Assembly: GCF_900099605.1 (NCBI RefSeq)
Contig: NZ_FNDK01000001.1
Coordinates: 248,001-312,000, forward strand
DNA length: 64,000 nt
From: Alteribacillus persepolensis
GTDB lineage: Bacteria > Bacillota > Bacilli > Bacillales > Marinococcaceae
Direction: 5' to 3'
The translations under genes were made by a program, and so were the position numbers. Below are positions 54,720 through 64,000 of this stretch, piece by piece (the stretch's first letter is position 1; every line of letters starts with the position of its first letter). The notes under the pieces were generated by a model, which had not been told where the DNA came from, did not search any database, and saw only the letters and a list, made by a program, of their open reading frames with translations.

Positions 54720-55973
54720 ATGAAAGAACAAGTGATTATGGTCGGCTGCCGTTTGAATGATCAATCTGTTTCATCATTTCATATGTCGATGGATGAATTA
54801 AAAGCACTCGTTCATACGGCAAACGGAGACATTGTTGACGAACTGGTGCAAGTGAGGGAAAGACCTGATCCAGCCACGTACATCGGGAAAGGGAAGTTGC
54901 AAGAATTGTCCGAGGCCGCAGCAGAAAAGCAAGCAGATTTAATCGTCTTTAATGATGAATTATCTGCGGGCCAAGTAAAAAATATCGATGAATATGTGAA
55001 CGTGCGGGTGATTGACCGTACACAGCTCATCTTAGATATTTTTGCTGCGCGTGCTCATACCAAAGAAGGGAAAATTCAAGTAGAATTAGCGCAATTGATG
55101 TACTTATTGCCTCGTTTGTCCGGACAAGGTCAAGTGTTGTCCAGACTTGGCGGGGGAATCGGAACGAGAGGTCCTGGTGAGACAAAGTTGGAAACGGACC
55201 GGCGTCATATTCAAAGGCGGATGGATGATTTAAAAAAACAGCTAAAAGATATTCAAGCTCATCGAGAAAGCTACCGTAAAAACCGTCAAAAAAACAAGGT
55301 GGTTCAGTTTGCACTTGTTGGCTATACGAACGCCGGGAAATCAACGCTGCTGCATCAATTAACCAATGCTGATACGTTTCAAGAAGATTTATTATTTGCA
55401 ACGTTGGATCCGCTCACAAGACAGGCAGAACTGCCCTCTGGTTACCCCATTTTGTTAACAGATACAGTAGGGTTTATTCGAGATTTGCCAACAACGTTAA
55501 TTGCAGCATTTCGTTCAACGCTAGAAGAGGTGAAAGAAGCAGATGTGCTGCTGCATGTCGTCGATGCTTCTCATCCCGAGGCAGAAGAACAGATGGAAAC
55601 AGTGGACAAGCTGTTAATGGATTTAAACGCACATATGATCCCTTCCATTACTATTTTTAATAAAATAGATCAGGCTGATACGTCTTCTGTTTATATAAAA
55701 AATGATGCACCTTCGATAACAATGTCCGCTTTTCGGGAAGAAGATGTCGAGGATTTGCTTCATTTAATGGAAAAAACACTGCAAGACCAAATGAAGTATT
55801 TTCAAGTAGAAATCCCAGCTGAAGATGGAAAGAGTATAGCTGATTTGAAACGTTTTGCAATGATAACCGAAGAAAAAGTCAAAGAAAATGACAGTCAATT
55901 TTTGTATAAGGGATTTGTCTTAAAAGAACATCCGATTCATCGTGTGTTAAAACAATATCGAGCAATGATGTAG
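54720..55973 (+). CDS. hflX: GTPase HflX
   Basis: Ribosome-binding GTPase that splits stalled ribosomes, called YnbA in B. subtilis. 417 residues. N-terminal HflX domain (DPATYIGKGKLQEL; VIDRTQLILDIFAARAHTKEGKIQVELAQL; GIGTRGPGETKLETDRR), GTPase domain with G1 GYTNAGKST, G3 DTVGF, G4 NKID. Start ATG 54720 after GGGGTGGG. ynbB follows after 16 bases. Confidence 0.97.
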   Translation: MKEQVIMVGCRLNDQSVSSFHMSMDELKALVHTANGDIVDELVQVRERPDPATYIGKGKLQELSEAAAEKQADLIVFNDELSAGQVKNIDEYVNVRVIDRTQLILDIFAARAHTKEGKIQVELAQLMYLLPRLSGQGQVLSRLGGGIGTRGPGETKLETDRRHIQRRMDDLKKQLKDIQAHRESYRKNRQKNKVVQFALVGYTNAGKSTLLHQLTNADTFQEDLLFATLDPLTRQAELPSGYPILLTDTVGFIRDLPTTLIAAFRSTLEEVKEADVLLHVVDASHPEAEEQMETVDKLLMDLNAHMIPSITIFNKIDQADTSSVYIKNDAPSITMSAFREEDVEDLLHLMEKTLQDQMKYFQVEIPAEDGKSIADLKRFAMITEEKVKENDSQFLYKGFVLKEHPIHRVLKQYRAMM

Positions 55974-55989
55974 AAAGTTGGAATAGAAC

Positions 55990-57246
55990 ATGACAAGTTA
56001 TTGGCATCATAAACGAACAGATGATTTGATTGATCGTGCGGAAAAAAAGGCAGAGCCAATGTTTAAACAGGCAGAAAAAACAGCTGAATATAATCAAGCC
56101 TGCTTGTTGGACATCTTTCGGGAGGAAGGAGTGTCTTCTTTCCATTTTACCCCCTCTACTGGATATGGATATGACGATACAGGCAGAGAGACACTGGATC
56201 GTATATATGCGAATGTGTTTGGAACGGAAGGTGCCATGGTAAGGCCGCAATTTATTTCGGGAACGCACGCTATTTATGCTGCATTATTTGGTATTTTACG
56301 ACCAGGAGATACACTCTTATATGCAGGAGATCCTTATGACACATTGCAAACAGCGATTGGACTTGGCGAAGATTCGGCAGGAACGATGAAAGAATATGAT
56401 ATACATTGTGAAGTAGCGCCATTGAATAAGGATGGGTTTCCTGACGTTCCCACCATTATCGACTATATCACCCCATCAACGAAGGTGCTTGCGCTGCAGC
56501 GCTCAAAAGGTTATGCGCTTCGTCCGTCTCTTTCAATAGAAAAAATGGAATCGATTATTAAAGCTGTTAAAGAACGGTATCCAAATATTATCGTTTTTGT
56601 GGACAATTGTTATGGCGAGTTTGTGGAGGCAAGGGAGCCTGGTCATATTGGAGCAGATATACTTGCAGGTTCGTTAATTAAAAATCCAGGAGGTGGTTTG
56701 TCGCGCACAGGAGGTTATATTGCGGGGAAACAATCATTGATAGAACAAGCTTCGGCACGATTTGCAGCACCAGGTATCGGATTGGAAGGCGGAGCAACAT
56801 TAAACAGCCTTCTTGAAATGTATCAAGGACTTTTCATGGCTCCTCACATTGTGTCCCAAGCATTAAAAGGGGCTTTTTTTACGGCTTCTTTGCTGGAAGA
56901 GGCAGGTCTGACAACCTTTCCGTCTTCTTGTGATGAGCGCACAGACCTTATCCAGGCAGTCTGTTTTGAAGATAAAAAAAGAATGGTTCGCTTCTGCCAA
57001 GCAATTCAAGAAGCATCTCCGGTGGATGCAATGGTTAAACCGGAGCCTTCCAGCATGCCGGGATATGAAGATCCAGTCATCATGGCTGCGGGTGCGTTTG
57101 TTCAAGGCTCAAGCATTGAACTATCTGCAGATGGTCCGCTGCGGCCCCCATATACAGCCTACGTTCAAGGCGGTTTGACATATGCCCATGTGAAGCATGC
57201 TGTTTCTTACGCCTTGCAAACGTTATTTGAAGAACAACTATTGTAA
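55990..57246 (+). CDS. ynbB: PLP-dependent YnbB family protein (aluminum resistance/methionine gamma-lyase-like)
   Basis: 418 residues, Cys/Met metabolism fold-type I PLP enzyme. Seen: FHFTPSTGYGYDDTGRETLDRIYA, RPQFISGTHAIYAALFGIL, VFVDNCYGEFVE (PLP ring Asp), and the Schiff-base Lys in GSLIKNPGGGLSRTGGYIAG. Substrate not established; the family name comes from an old aluminium-resistance report. Precedes glnR as in B. subtilis, probably not its operon. Confidence 0.9.
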   Translation: MTSYWHHKRTDDLIDRAEKKAEPMFKQAEKTAEYNQACLLDIFREEGVSSFHFTPSTGYGYDDTGRETLDRIYANVFGTEGAMVRPQFISGTHAIYAALFGILRPGDTLLYAGDPYDTLQTAIGLGEDSAGTMKEYDIHCEVAPLNKDGFPDVPTIIDYITPSTKVLALQRSKGYALRPSLSIEKMESIIKAVKERYPNIIVFVDNCYGEFVEAREPGHIGADILAGSLIKNPGGGLSRTGGYIAGKQSLIEQASARFAAPGIGLEGGATLNSLLEMYQGLFMAPHIVSQALKGAFFTASLLEEAGLTTFPSSCDERTDLIQAVCFEDKKRMVRFCQAIQEASPVDAMVKPEPSSMPGYEDPVIMAAGAFVQGSSIELSADGPLRPPYTAYVQGGLTYAHVKHAVSYALQTLFEEQLL

Positions 57247-57295
57247 ATTCTTCCCTTTTGAGTACTTGAAGCTGATCAATGCTTTATAATCCTTA

Positions 57296-57346
57296 TGTAA
57301 AAAAAGTTAACATGAACTTGACTGAAAACTTAACATCATGTAAGAT
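57296..57346 (+). promoter_or_regulatory. glnRA operator and promoter
   Basis: GlnR/TnrA box TGTAAAAAAAGTTAACA (57296-57312), perfect TGTNA-N7-TNACA. Promoter TTGACT (57318-57323), 17 bases, TAAGAT (57341-57346). A poorer second half-site, TGTAA at 57339, overlaps the -10, recalling the two operators in B. subtilis. Confidence 0.85.
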
Positions 57347-57379
57347 GAAAATAACTTCTTAAGGAAAGGAGGCATTCTC

Positions 57380-57784
57380 GTGGCTGAGGGAGATCATATT
57401 CGGCGCAACATGCCTTTGTTTCCGATTAGTATCGTAAAGAAGCTGACTGAATTATCGGCCAGACAAATCCGATACTACGAAGAACATGGTTTAGTGCATC
57501 CTGCACGAACTGAAGGAAACCAGCGGCTATTTTCCTTTAATGATGTCGATAGGCTGCTAGAAATTAAGACGCTTATCGAACGAGGTGTCAATTTATCAGG
57601 AATTAAGGAAATTTTTGAACTTCAGAAAGAGAACGAAGAAAATCAACATAAGCCTGCGTTAAAAAATACAGAAACGATGACTGATAAAGAATTACGCCGT
57701 CATTTAAAACAAGAAGTCATGGTTGCAGGCAAGCAAGGCAGAACATCGATGATTCAAGGACAATTATCTCGTTTTTTCCACTAA
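57380..57784 (+). CDS. glnR: Glutamine synthetase repressor GlnR
   Basis: 134-residue MerR-family regulator. N-terminal winged helix-turn-helix: [48 protein letters not shown]. The C-terminal tail ([20 protein letters not shown]) senses feedback-inhibited glutamine synthetase in B. subtilis. GTG start after AAAGGAGG. Represses its own operon when nitrogen is ample; a perfect binding site is upstream. Confidence 0.97.
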   Translation: MAEGDHIRRNMPLFPISIVKKLTELSARQIRYYEEHGLVHPARTEGNQRLFSFNDVDRLLEIKTLIERGVNLSGIKEIFELQKENEENQHKPALKNTETMTDKELRRHLKQEVMVAGKQGRTSMIQGQLSRFFH

Positions 57785-57864
57785 TCATTTGAATACCTTT
57801 TGTCTATAATAAGGCAGAAGTTTTCATACTAATCATTATTGAAACGAAGAGAGGAGACTCACCA

Positions 57865-59217
57865 ATGGCCAGCAAGTACTCAAGAGAAGATATTACACGA
57901 ATGGCTGAAGAAGAAAACGTAAAGTTTATTCGATTGCAATTTACAGACCTTCAAGGAATTATTAAAAACGTAGAGATTCCAGTAGATCAGCTTTCTAAAG
58001 CGCTTGATAACAAAATGATGTTTGATGGATCTTCCATCGAAGGATTTGTTCGCATCGAGGAATCTGACATGTACTTATATCCAGATTTAGACACATGGGT
58101 TGTTTTTCCTTGGACACCAGAAAAAGGAAAAGTTGCCCGACTTATCTGCGACATTTATGAACCAGGTGAAGTAGGCGGATCACCAAAACCATTTGCCGGG
58201 GACCCGCGCGGCATCTTGAAGCGCGTTTTAAAAGAAGCGGAGGAAATGGGCTTTACTGCATTTAACATTGGGCCAGAGCCGGAATTTTTCCTGTTTAAAA
58301 ATGATGAAAAAGGCGAACCAACCATGGAGCTAAACGATAAAGGCGGATATTTTGACCTTGCTCCAACAGACCTGGGGGAAAATTGCCGTCGTGACATCGT
58401 GCTTGAGCTGGAAGACATGGGATTTGAAATTGAAGCATCTCACCACGAAGTAGCACCAGGCCAGCACGAAATTGACTTTGAGTATGCAGATGCTATTACG
58501 ACATGTGATAACATTCAAACCTTTAAACTCGTTGTGAAAACAATTGCCAGAAAGCACGGATTGCACGCAACCTTTATGCCAAAACCGCTGTTTGGGGTAA
58601 ATGGCTCCGGTATGCACTGCAACATGTCTTTATTTAAAGGCAAAGAAAACGTGTTCTATGACGAAGGTACTGAATCACAGCTAAGTGAGACAGCCATGCA
58701 ATTTTTAGGCGGCATTTTGGAACACGCGGAAGCATTTACAGCGTTAACAAACCCAATTGTTAACTCTTATAAGCGTCTTGTTCCAGGATTTGAAGCGCCA
58801 GTTTATGTTGCTTGGTCGCTTAGAAACAGAAGTCCGCTCGTTCGTATTCCATCTTCTAGAGGATTGAGCACACGTGTAGAAGTAAGAAGCCCAGACCCAG
58901 CAGCTAATCCATATTTAGCAATGGCTGCACTGCTGGCATCTGGTCTTGACGGCATTAAGAAAAAGGTCAAAGCACCAGAGCCAACAGACCGCAACATTTA
59001 CGTGATGAGCAAAGAAGAGCGCGAAGAAGAAGGCATAAAAGACCTTCCGGCAGACTTAAAACAAGCGTTAGACAGCCTGCTTCAAGATGAAGTGCTGGTT
59101 AATGCGATTGGTTCACACGCTATCGAGCACTTTGCAGAAGCAAAAGAAATTGAATGGGATATGTTCCGCTCTCAAGTTCACCCTTGGGAAAGAGAACAGT
59201 TCTTGTCCACTTATTAA
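57865..59217 (+). CDS. glnA: Glutamine synthetase type I
   Basis: Makes glutamine from glutamate, ammonia and ATP; also signals to GlnR and TnrA. 450 residues. Seen: [41 protein letters not shown] (ATP/Glu site), [24 protein letters not shown], and the latch-loop Glu region [10 protein letters not shown]. No adenylylation Tyr box (NLYDLP) of enteric GSI-beta; the length is GSI-alpha type, as in Bacillus. In operon with glnR. Confidence 0.99.
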   Translation: MASKYSREDITRMAEEENVKFIRLQFTDLQGIIKNVEIPVDQLSKALDNKMMFDGSSIEGFVRIEESDMYLYPDLDTWVVFPWTPEKGKVARLICDIYEPGEVGGSPKPFAGDPRGILKRVLKEAEEMGFTAFNIGPEPEFFLFKNDEKGEPTMELNDKGGYFDLAPTDLGENCRRDIVLELEDMGFEIEASHHEVAPGQHEIDFEYADAITTCDNIQTFKLVVKTIARKHGLHATFMPKPLFGVNGSGMHCNMSLFKGKENVFYDEGTESQLSETAMQFLGGILEHAEAFTALTNPIVNSYKRLVPGFEAPVYVAWSLRNRSPLVRIPSSRGLSTRVEVRSPDPAANPYLAMAALLASGLDGIKKKVKAPEPTDRNIYVMSKEEREEEGIKDLPADLKQALDSLLQDEVLVNAIGSHAIEHFAEAKEIEWDMFRSQVHPWEREQFLSTY

Positions 59218-59225
59218 AATGCAGT

Positions 59226-59258
59226 CCCCCTTGGTGTCAAAGCACCAAGGGGGTTTTT
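59226..59258 (+). terminator. glnA terminator
   Basis: CCCCCTTGGTG (59226-59236) / CACCAAGGGGG (59243-59253), five Ts. Confidence 0.95.
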
Positions 59259-59421
59259 GTATGTGTGATGAATTGTATAGCCGCTGAAACATTTCTTGAG
59301 AATGCAGAAAATAAAAGGAAGCTGATAAGAGAGTTTTATTTTGTTGATAAAAAGGAAACAGCAATGAAAAAAGTGGGGTAATGCACAAAAAGCGGAAGCG
59401 GGCATATAGTATGATTGGTGA

Positions 59422-59973
59422 TTGAAAGTGAATAAAAGAATATCATTACAAGAACTGCGCAACGGGGGATATATCTTTTATACGCGGCATGCACAGGCAA
59501 CAGTGGGAAATGATCAATTTATGCTGGACTTTACAGATTGTTCCACTCAACGAAACTTATCGGAAACGGGCAGAGAACAAGCGATTCGTTACGGAGAAGC
59601 ATTAAGAAGGTTAAACATTCCTATTTTTATTCCTGTCATAGCGAGTCCCTTTTGCAGAGCAAGAGAAACCGCTGCGCTGGCTTTTGGAGAAGGAAATGTT
59701 CGTGTCGACTCGTTTTGGGCGGACGTGTACCGCTTAAGCTTGAATATTACAGAAGCAGAAAAGGACAGCACATTACAAAGACTGCAACATTTATTTGAAA
59801 TGGAAGTGCCAAGCGGGAAGAACGCTGTTGTAGCGGCTCACAGCTTTCCTCCGCACATCGGCTTAGGAGAGCTTGCCGACATGGAAACCGTTATCATTCA
59901 CCCCTTTGGATCTAATAACGGTTTTAGGATCATCGGCCGGATACAGCTTGAAGACTGGGAAAGAAATATCTAG
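59422..59973 (+). CDS. Histidine phosphatase family protein
   Basis: 183 residues. Phosphoglycerate-mutase/acid-phosphatase fold: catalytic YTRHAQA (RHG box with Ala for Gly), LSETGREQAIRYGEALRRL, ASPFCRARETAALAFG (second Arg), and VAAHSFPP with the second His. Substrate unknown. The start is uncertain: TTG 59422 or GTG 59428, neither with a good ribosome binding site. Confidence 0.75.
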   Translation: MKVNKRISLQELRNGGYIFYTRHAQATVGNDQFMLDFTDCSTQRNLSETGREQAIRYGEALRRLNIPIFIPVIASPFCRARETAALAFGEGNVRVDSFWADVYRLSLNITEAEKDSTLQRLQHLFEMEVPSGKNAVVAAHSFPPHIGLGELADMETVIIHPFGSNNGFRIIGRIQLEDWERNI

Positions 59974-60019
59974 TTATTATTTGTTTATATTTTTTGGATG
60001 TTGTTTTGCAGTTGTCTAA

Positions 60020-60047
60020 ACCATTTAAGGGTAACTTTCATATATTA
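60020..60047 (+). promoter_or_regulatory. Sigma-K promoter of the YjcZ-type peptide gene
   Basis: AC (60020-60021), 17 bases, CATATATTA (60039-60047): exact match to AC-N16/17-CATANNNTA, 33 bases before the ATG. Confidence 0.7.
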
Positions 60048-60079
60048 TTAGTGAGGATAGAGACAGGGAGGGATATGAA

Positions 60080-60169
60080 ATGGGATACGGATATAAAGAC
60101 AATTTTGCGCTGATTGTCGTGCTGTTTATTTTGCTGATCATCGTTGGTTCGGCATATGTAAAATACTAA
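60080..60169 (+). CDS. YjcZ-family sporulation membrane peptide (29 aa)
   Basis: 29-residue peptide MGYGYKDNF followed by the hydrophobic [20 protein letters not shown]. The Gly/Tyr-rich start and the [14 protein letters not shown] helix are the hallmark of small YjcZ-type spore proteins. AGGGAGG ribosome binding site 8 bases upstream, sigma-K-type promoter upstream, and a perfect terminator 11 bases downstream. Probably made late in the mother cell and placed in the coat or outer membrane; exact role unknown. Confidence 0.88.
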   Translation: MGYGYKDNFALIVVLFILLIIVGSAYVKY

Positions 60170-60180
60170 ATAAAGCCAAT

Positions 60181-60216
60181 AAAAAAGCCGGCTCTGAAAT
60201 TAGAGCCGGCTTTTTT
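60181..60216. terminator. Bidirectional terminator between YjcZ-type gene and lexA
   Basis: AAAAAAGCCGGCTCT (60181-60195) / AGAGCCGGCTTTTTT (60202-60216), perfect 15-bp stem. Confidence 0.93.
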
Positions 60217-60327
60217 ATTGAACAGGTGCATGCATCATGAGCTGTTTACTTCAGCATGCAGCTTGCTGTTTTTCGTCCGCATTGTCACACATATTATGTG
60301 CGTTCATATAAAGACAGTTTGCCGGAG

Positions 60328-60951
60328 CTACTGCAAAGTTCGAAATACACCTGTTACCCTGCCTAAAATAGTGCAATTATCTAAAATAATCGGTTCTAAA
60401 GCAGCATTTTCAGGCTGTAAACGAATGAAATTTTCTTCTTTGTAAAAGCGTTTTACTGTTGCTTCGAGTTCATCTGTCATGGCAACAATAATATCGCCAT
60501 TATCAGCTGTTTGCTGCTGCCGCACAATAACTAGGTCACCGTCGTAAATGCCAGCTTCAATCATACTGTCTCCTTGAATGGTTAATACGAATACTTTTTC
60601 ATCTGAAACCATACGCTCTGGTAAGGGGATATATTCTTCGATATTTTCGATAGCCGTAATGGGGTTACCAGCTGTAACTTTCCCCAACACCGGAACATAA
60701 ACAGCCGTACTCTCAGAAATTTCAGGCTCTATATCTTCAAATTCAAGCACTTCAATGGCTCGCGGTTTGGTAGGATCTCGGCGAATCAAGCCTTTGTTTT
60801 CTAGTCTCGACAAATGGCCGTGTACAGTGGAACTTGAAGCAAGACCGACAGCTTCGCCAATTTCACGTACAGAAGGAGGATATCCTTTTTCACGAACTTC
60901 GTCTTTTATAAAATCTAAAATTTGCTGCTGGCGTTTAGATAATTTAGGCAT
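60328..60951 (-). CDS. lexA: SOS repressor LexA
   Basis: 207 residues, minus strand. N-terminal winged helix ([48 protein letters not shown]), autocleavage Ala-Gly in KVTAGNP (about residue 93), catalytic Ser in GDSMIEAGI and Lys in EATVKRF. RecA-stimulated self-cleavage lifts repression. Own promoter contains a LexA box; yneA-like gene diverges from it. Also called dinR in B. subtilis. Confidence 0.98.
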   Translation of the reverse strand: MPKLSKRQQQILDFIKDEVREKGYPPSVREIGEAVGLASSSTVHGHLSRLENKGLIRRDPTKPRAIEVLEFEDIEPEISESTAVYVPVLGKVTAGNPITAIENIEEYIPLPERMVSDEKVFVLTIQGDSMIEAGIYDGDLVIVRQQQTADNGDIIVAMTDELEATVKRFYKEENFIRLQPENAALEPIILDNCTILGRVTGVFRTLQ

Positions 60952-60990
60952 CGATTGGCACCTCTATTTTCCTCAAATTTTCATGTTTTT

Positions 60991-61019
60991 AGTATAGCAT
61001 GGAAAACATATGTACGCAA
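60991..61019 (-). promoter_or_regulatory. lexA promoter with LexA box
   Basis: On the minus strand: TTGCGT (61019-61014), 17 bases, TATACT (60996-60991) with TGn extension. Between them a LexA-like box AAAACATATGTACG (+ strand 61003-61016), 11 of 14 to CGAACATATGTTCG. Fits autorepression. Confidence 0.75.
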
Positions 61020-61039
61020 ACACCCGTTCTAATTTTTCG

Positions 61040-61068
61040 TTGACACGAACAATAGTTCTGTTTAAACT
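61040..61068 (+). promoter_or_regulatory. yneA-position promoter with LexA box
   Basis: TTGACA (61040-61045), 17 bases, TAAACT (61063-61068). The spacer begins with CGAACAATAGTTCT (61046-61059), 13 of 14 to CGAAC-N4-GTTCG. Confidence 0.85.
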
Positions 61069-61117
61069 GAACGATAGAAAAGGGAACATACATTCTTGTT
61101 TTTTCGGAGGGGTTGTC

Positions 61118-61303
61118 ATGTTCACGAAATTAAAACAGTTAAGTAGTGAAGAATGGCTGATATTGATATTGTTTATTGTATCTATTATATGTCTTGTCTT
61201 GACTGTGCAGCTGACATCGACGGAAGAAGGTGAAGGGATGTCAGTTCATATGTTAGATGAAGAGCATCAGGATGTGGTAACCTATGGTTGGCAAAAAGAA
61301 TAA
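61118..61303 (+). CDS. SOS-controlled small membrane protein at the yneA position
   Basis: 61 residues from ATG 61118 after CGGAGGGG. Short basic N-terminus (MFTKLKQLSSEEW), one membrane helix (LILILFIVSIICLVLTVQL) and an acidic tail of about 27 residues (STEEGEGMSVHMLDEEHQDV...). In B. subtilis this locus encodes YneA, a LexA-controlled division inhibitor of about 105 residues with one membrane helix and a LysM domain. Here position, promoter and the helix agree but LysM is absent. It could be a reduced division inhibitor or an unrelated SOS peptide. yneB follows. Confidence 0.8.
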   Translation: MFTKLKQLSSEEWLILILFIVSIICLVLTVQLTSTEEGEGMSVHMLDEEHQDVVTYGWQKE

Positions 61304-61981
<678 letters not shown>

Positions 61982-62125
61982 ATCTTTCTTTTTTCGGGAA
62001 AATTGTTTATCATTATCTGTAAAGGCTTCTCTTTAGAATTTATATTAGTTGCGTATTGAACTTTTATCGTTTACATTATTAGACAAGTTAAAATAGCGAA
62101 ACCGCTAGGAGGGTTTCTTACATTT

Positions 62126-62362
62126 ATGCTATCCCAAGAGAAGATTGCACGAATTAATGAATTAGCCAATCGTTCTAAAACGACCGGACTAACGGAGGAA
62201 GAAGAAAAAGAACAGAAGCAGTTGCGTGAGGAGTATTTGTCTAAGTTTCGTTCTTCTTTTAAAAGTCAGCTGCAGTCGGTGAAAGTTGTTGATCCAAATG
62301 GGCAGGATGTTACTCCACAGTCATTGGCTAAGTCTAAACAAAATGGTTCCTATAAACATTAA
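62126..62362 (+). CDS. ynzC: DUF896 protein YnzC
   Basis: 78 residues. KIARINELANRSKTTGLTEEEEKEQKQLREEYL and FRSSFKSQLQSVKVVDPNGQDVTPQSL are the DUF896 signature; the N-terminal half is a helical hairpin. In B. subtilis ynzC lies next to yneAB and is SOS co-regulated; here it is 144 bases after yneB without a LexA box that I can see. AGGAGGG lies 12 bases before ATG. Function unknown. Confidence 0.92.
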   Translation: MLSQEKIARINELANRSKTTGLTEEEEKEQKQLREEYLSKFRSSFKSQLQSVKVVDPNGQDVTPQSLAKSKQNGSYKH

Positions 62363-62373
62363 TAAATGATTAC

Positions 62374-62416
62374 AAACAAACGTCTGGTAGAGACAGCTCT
62401 ATCAGGCGTTTTTGTT
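62374..62416 (+). terminator. ynzC terminator
   Basis: AACGTCTGGTAGAG pairs with CTCTATCAGGCGTT (G-U pairs), then five Ts. Confidence 0.85.
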
Positions 62417-62486
62417 TCATTATTCTCCTGAAACCGACTAAAGATGGATTTGGTAAGAGATTAGCTTGTGAAAAAAACAGAGAACG

Positions 62487-62514
62487 TTTATGATTAAACA
62501 CGTAGGCTTATAAT
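62487..62514 (+). promoter_or_regulatory. Sigma-A promoter of tkt
   Basis: TATAAT (62509-62514) with a weak TTTATG -35 at 16 bases spacing. Confidence 0.45.
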
Positions 62515-62548
62515 ACATATACAATGTGGGAAAGGTAGGGAACATTTA

Positions 62549-64000
62549 ATGACAGCGAAGAATAATGTAGAAGAATTAGCGATTAATACGATTCGAACAC
62601 TGTCTATTGACAGCATAGAAAAAGCCAACTCTGGGCATCCAGGTTTACCAATGGGCGCTGCACCAATGGCTTTTGCGTTATGGACAAAGTTCATGAAACA
62701 CAATCCGGACAACCCAAAATGGTTTGACCGTGATCGTTTTGTATTATCAGCAGGCCATGGTTCAATGTTGCTGTACAGCTTGCTGCACTTAAGTGGTTAC
62801 GAGCTGTCGATGGATGAGTTGAAGCAATTTAGACAATGGGGAAGTAAAACTCCAGGACACCCTGAATACGGAGAAACACCTGGAGTAGAAGCCACTACCG
62901 GACCGCTTGGACAAGGGCTGGCGATGGCAACTGGTATGGCGATGGCAGAAAGCCATTTGGCGGCTGTATATAATAAAGATGACTTGCAAGTGATTGACCA
63001 TTATACGTACGTGTTGTGCGGCGATGGAGATTTAATGGAGGGTGTATCAGCGGAGTCGGCCTCGTTAGCTGGCCACTTGCAATTAAGTAAACTTATTGTA
63101 TTATATGATTCGAACGATATTTCCCTCGATGGGGATTTGCATCAATCTTTTTCTGAAGATGTAAGAAAACGGTATGAAGCATATGGATGGGAAACTATCC
63201 TTGTCGAAGACGGGAATGATATTGAAGCAATAGAACAGGCAATTAAACAAGCTCGAAACAGCAGCCGTCCATCTCTTATTGAAGTGAAAACAGAAATCGG
63301 CTACGGTTCACCAAATAAAGCAGGTACAAATGCCGCACACGGTGCTCCGCTAGGAAAAGATGAAGTAACACTTGCGAAAGAAACGTATAAGTGGGACTTT
63401 GAACAAGAATTTCACGTGCCAAGCGAAGTGAGTGAGTTTTTTGCAGAAAGAAAAGCAGAAGGAAAGCATCGAGAAGAACAATGGAACGAACAATTGAAAG
63501 CGTATAAAGAAAAATATCCAGAACTGTTTGACCAATTGTCGCGCGCAATGAATGGAGAATTACCAGCGGATTATGATAAAGAACTGCCTGTATACAGTGA
63601 CGAAAAACTTGCAACAAGAGCAGCTTCTGGTGAAGTTCTGCAGCAACTTTCCAAGGCTGTGCCTTCCTTGTTCGGCGGTTCAGCAGACTTAGCTTCTTCT
63701 AATAAAACATTGATTAAAGAAGAGACTGATTTTAGCCGCGATAATTATCAAGGGCGAAATATTTGGTTCGGTGTGAGAGAGTTTGCCATGGCTGCTTGCG
63801 GAAATGGCTTGAAACTGCATGGTGGTGTACACCCTTATGTATCAACGTTTCTTGTATTTTCTGATTATTTGCGTCCTGCGCTTCGCTTGAGTGCATTGAT
63901 GGAACTGCCGGTAACATACGTATTTACTCACGACAGTATAGCTGTTGGGGAAGATGGTCCAACACATGAGCCTATTGAACAAACAACTTCGCTTCGGGCG
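62549..64000 (+). CDS. tkt: Transketolase (3' partial)
   Basis: TPP enzyme of the pentose phosphate pathway. 484 codons are in the window and the frame is open at the last base, so the C-terminal third lies outside. Seen: [60 protein letters not shown], the TPP/Mg motif [29 protein letters not shown] and [29 protein letters not shown] precedes the ATG. Follows ynzC as in B. subtilis. Confidence 0.98.
   Translation, partial: MTAKNNVEELAINTIRTLSIDSIEKANSGHPGLPMGAAPMAFALWTKFMKHNPDNPKWFDRDRFVLSAGHGSMLLYSLLHLSGYELSMDELKQFRQWGSKTPGHPEYGETPGVEATTGPLGQGLAMATGMAMAESHLAAVYNKDDLQVIDHYTYVLCGDGDLMEGVSAESASLAGHLQLSKLIVLYDSNDISLDGDLHQSFSEDVRKRYEAYGWETILVEDGNDIEAIEQAIKQARNSSRPSLIEVKTEIGYGSPNKAGTNAAHGAPLGKDEVTLAKETYKWDFEQEFHVPSEVSEFFAERKAEGKHREEQWNEQLKAYKEKYPELFDQLSRAMNGELPADYDKELPVYSDEKLATRAASGEVLQQLSKAVPSLFGGSADLASSNKTLIKEETDFSRDNYQGRNIWFGVREFAMAACGNGLKLHGGVHPYVSTFLVFSDYLRPALRLSALMELPVTYVFTHDSIAVGEDGPTHEPIEQTTSLRA

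Overview
The window is a gene-dense chromosomal segment of an endospore-forming Bacillaceae (Firmicutes). Almost every gene is on the + strand, and the order follows the Bacillus subtilis core from nusA to tkt. Evidence for a spore former is the dipicolinate synthase pair spoVFA-spoVFB, spoIIIE, spoVS, cotE, spoVK, a YjcZ-type peptide, and sigma-K/sigma-H-like promoters in front of several of them. Strong AGGAGG ribosome binding sites and frequent TTG/GTG starts also fit. The species cannot be fixed from the sequence alone. No rRNA, tRNA, CRISPR array, intact insertion sequence or prophage was seen.

Layout. 1-6.6 kb: translation and ribosome-assembly operon nusA (5' end missing)-rnpM-rplGA-infB-ylxP-rbfA, a terminator-like hairpin, then truB-ribF. 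6.7-12 kb: rpsO, pnpA, a NodB-fold protein, the M16 peptidase mlpA and ymxH. 12.5-17.4 kb: dipicolinate and diaminopimelate/lysine module spoVFA-spoVFB-asd-dapG-dapA behind a sigma-K-type promoter. 17.8-28.7 kb: an RNase J, tepA, ylzJ, spoIIIE, then ymfF-ymfH-ymfI-ymfJ-ymfK-ymfM. 29.1-36 kb: pgsA, cinA, a DEAD-box helicase placed between cinA and recA, recA and rny. 36-45.4 kb: ymdB, spoVS, the 2-oxoacid:ferredoxin oxidoreductase korA-korB, an ABC-class ATPase, miaB, ricA and cotE. 45.5-52.6 kb: mutS-mutL, a 35-residue membrane peptide, an RsmJ-like methyltransferase, miaA and hfq. 52.7-59.2 kb: a minus-strand tyrosine recombinase with altered catalytic boxes, spoVK, hflX, ynbB and glnR-glnA. 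59.4-64 kb: a histidine phosphatase, the YjcZ-type peptide, lexA divergent from a short yneA-like gene, yneB, ynzC, and tkt, which runs off the end.

How the parts work together. Three RNA-decay enzymes (PNPase, RNase J, RNase Y) and a helicase lie in one window, and several of their upstream regions carry dyads or hairpins. The SOS circuit is visible end to end: LexA, a LexA box before recA, and back-to-back LexA boxes inside the lexA and yneA promoters. GlnR and a matching TGTNA-N7-TNACA box control glnRA. Late sporulation control is readable as AC-N16/17-CATANNNTA elements before spoVFA and the YjcZ-type gene, with weaker versions before cotE and spoVK, plus a sigma-H-type promoter before spoVS.

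No wholly new multi-gene system was found. The best leads are: three gene-free gaps downstream of terminators that share a diverged terminal motif resembling ISL3-family ends; the recombinase with degenerate active-site boxes; a yneA-position SOS protein without LysM; the structured leader of rny; and a perfect inverted repeat overlapping the -35 of the RNase J promoter.
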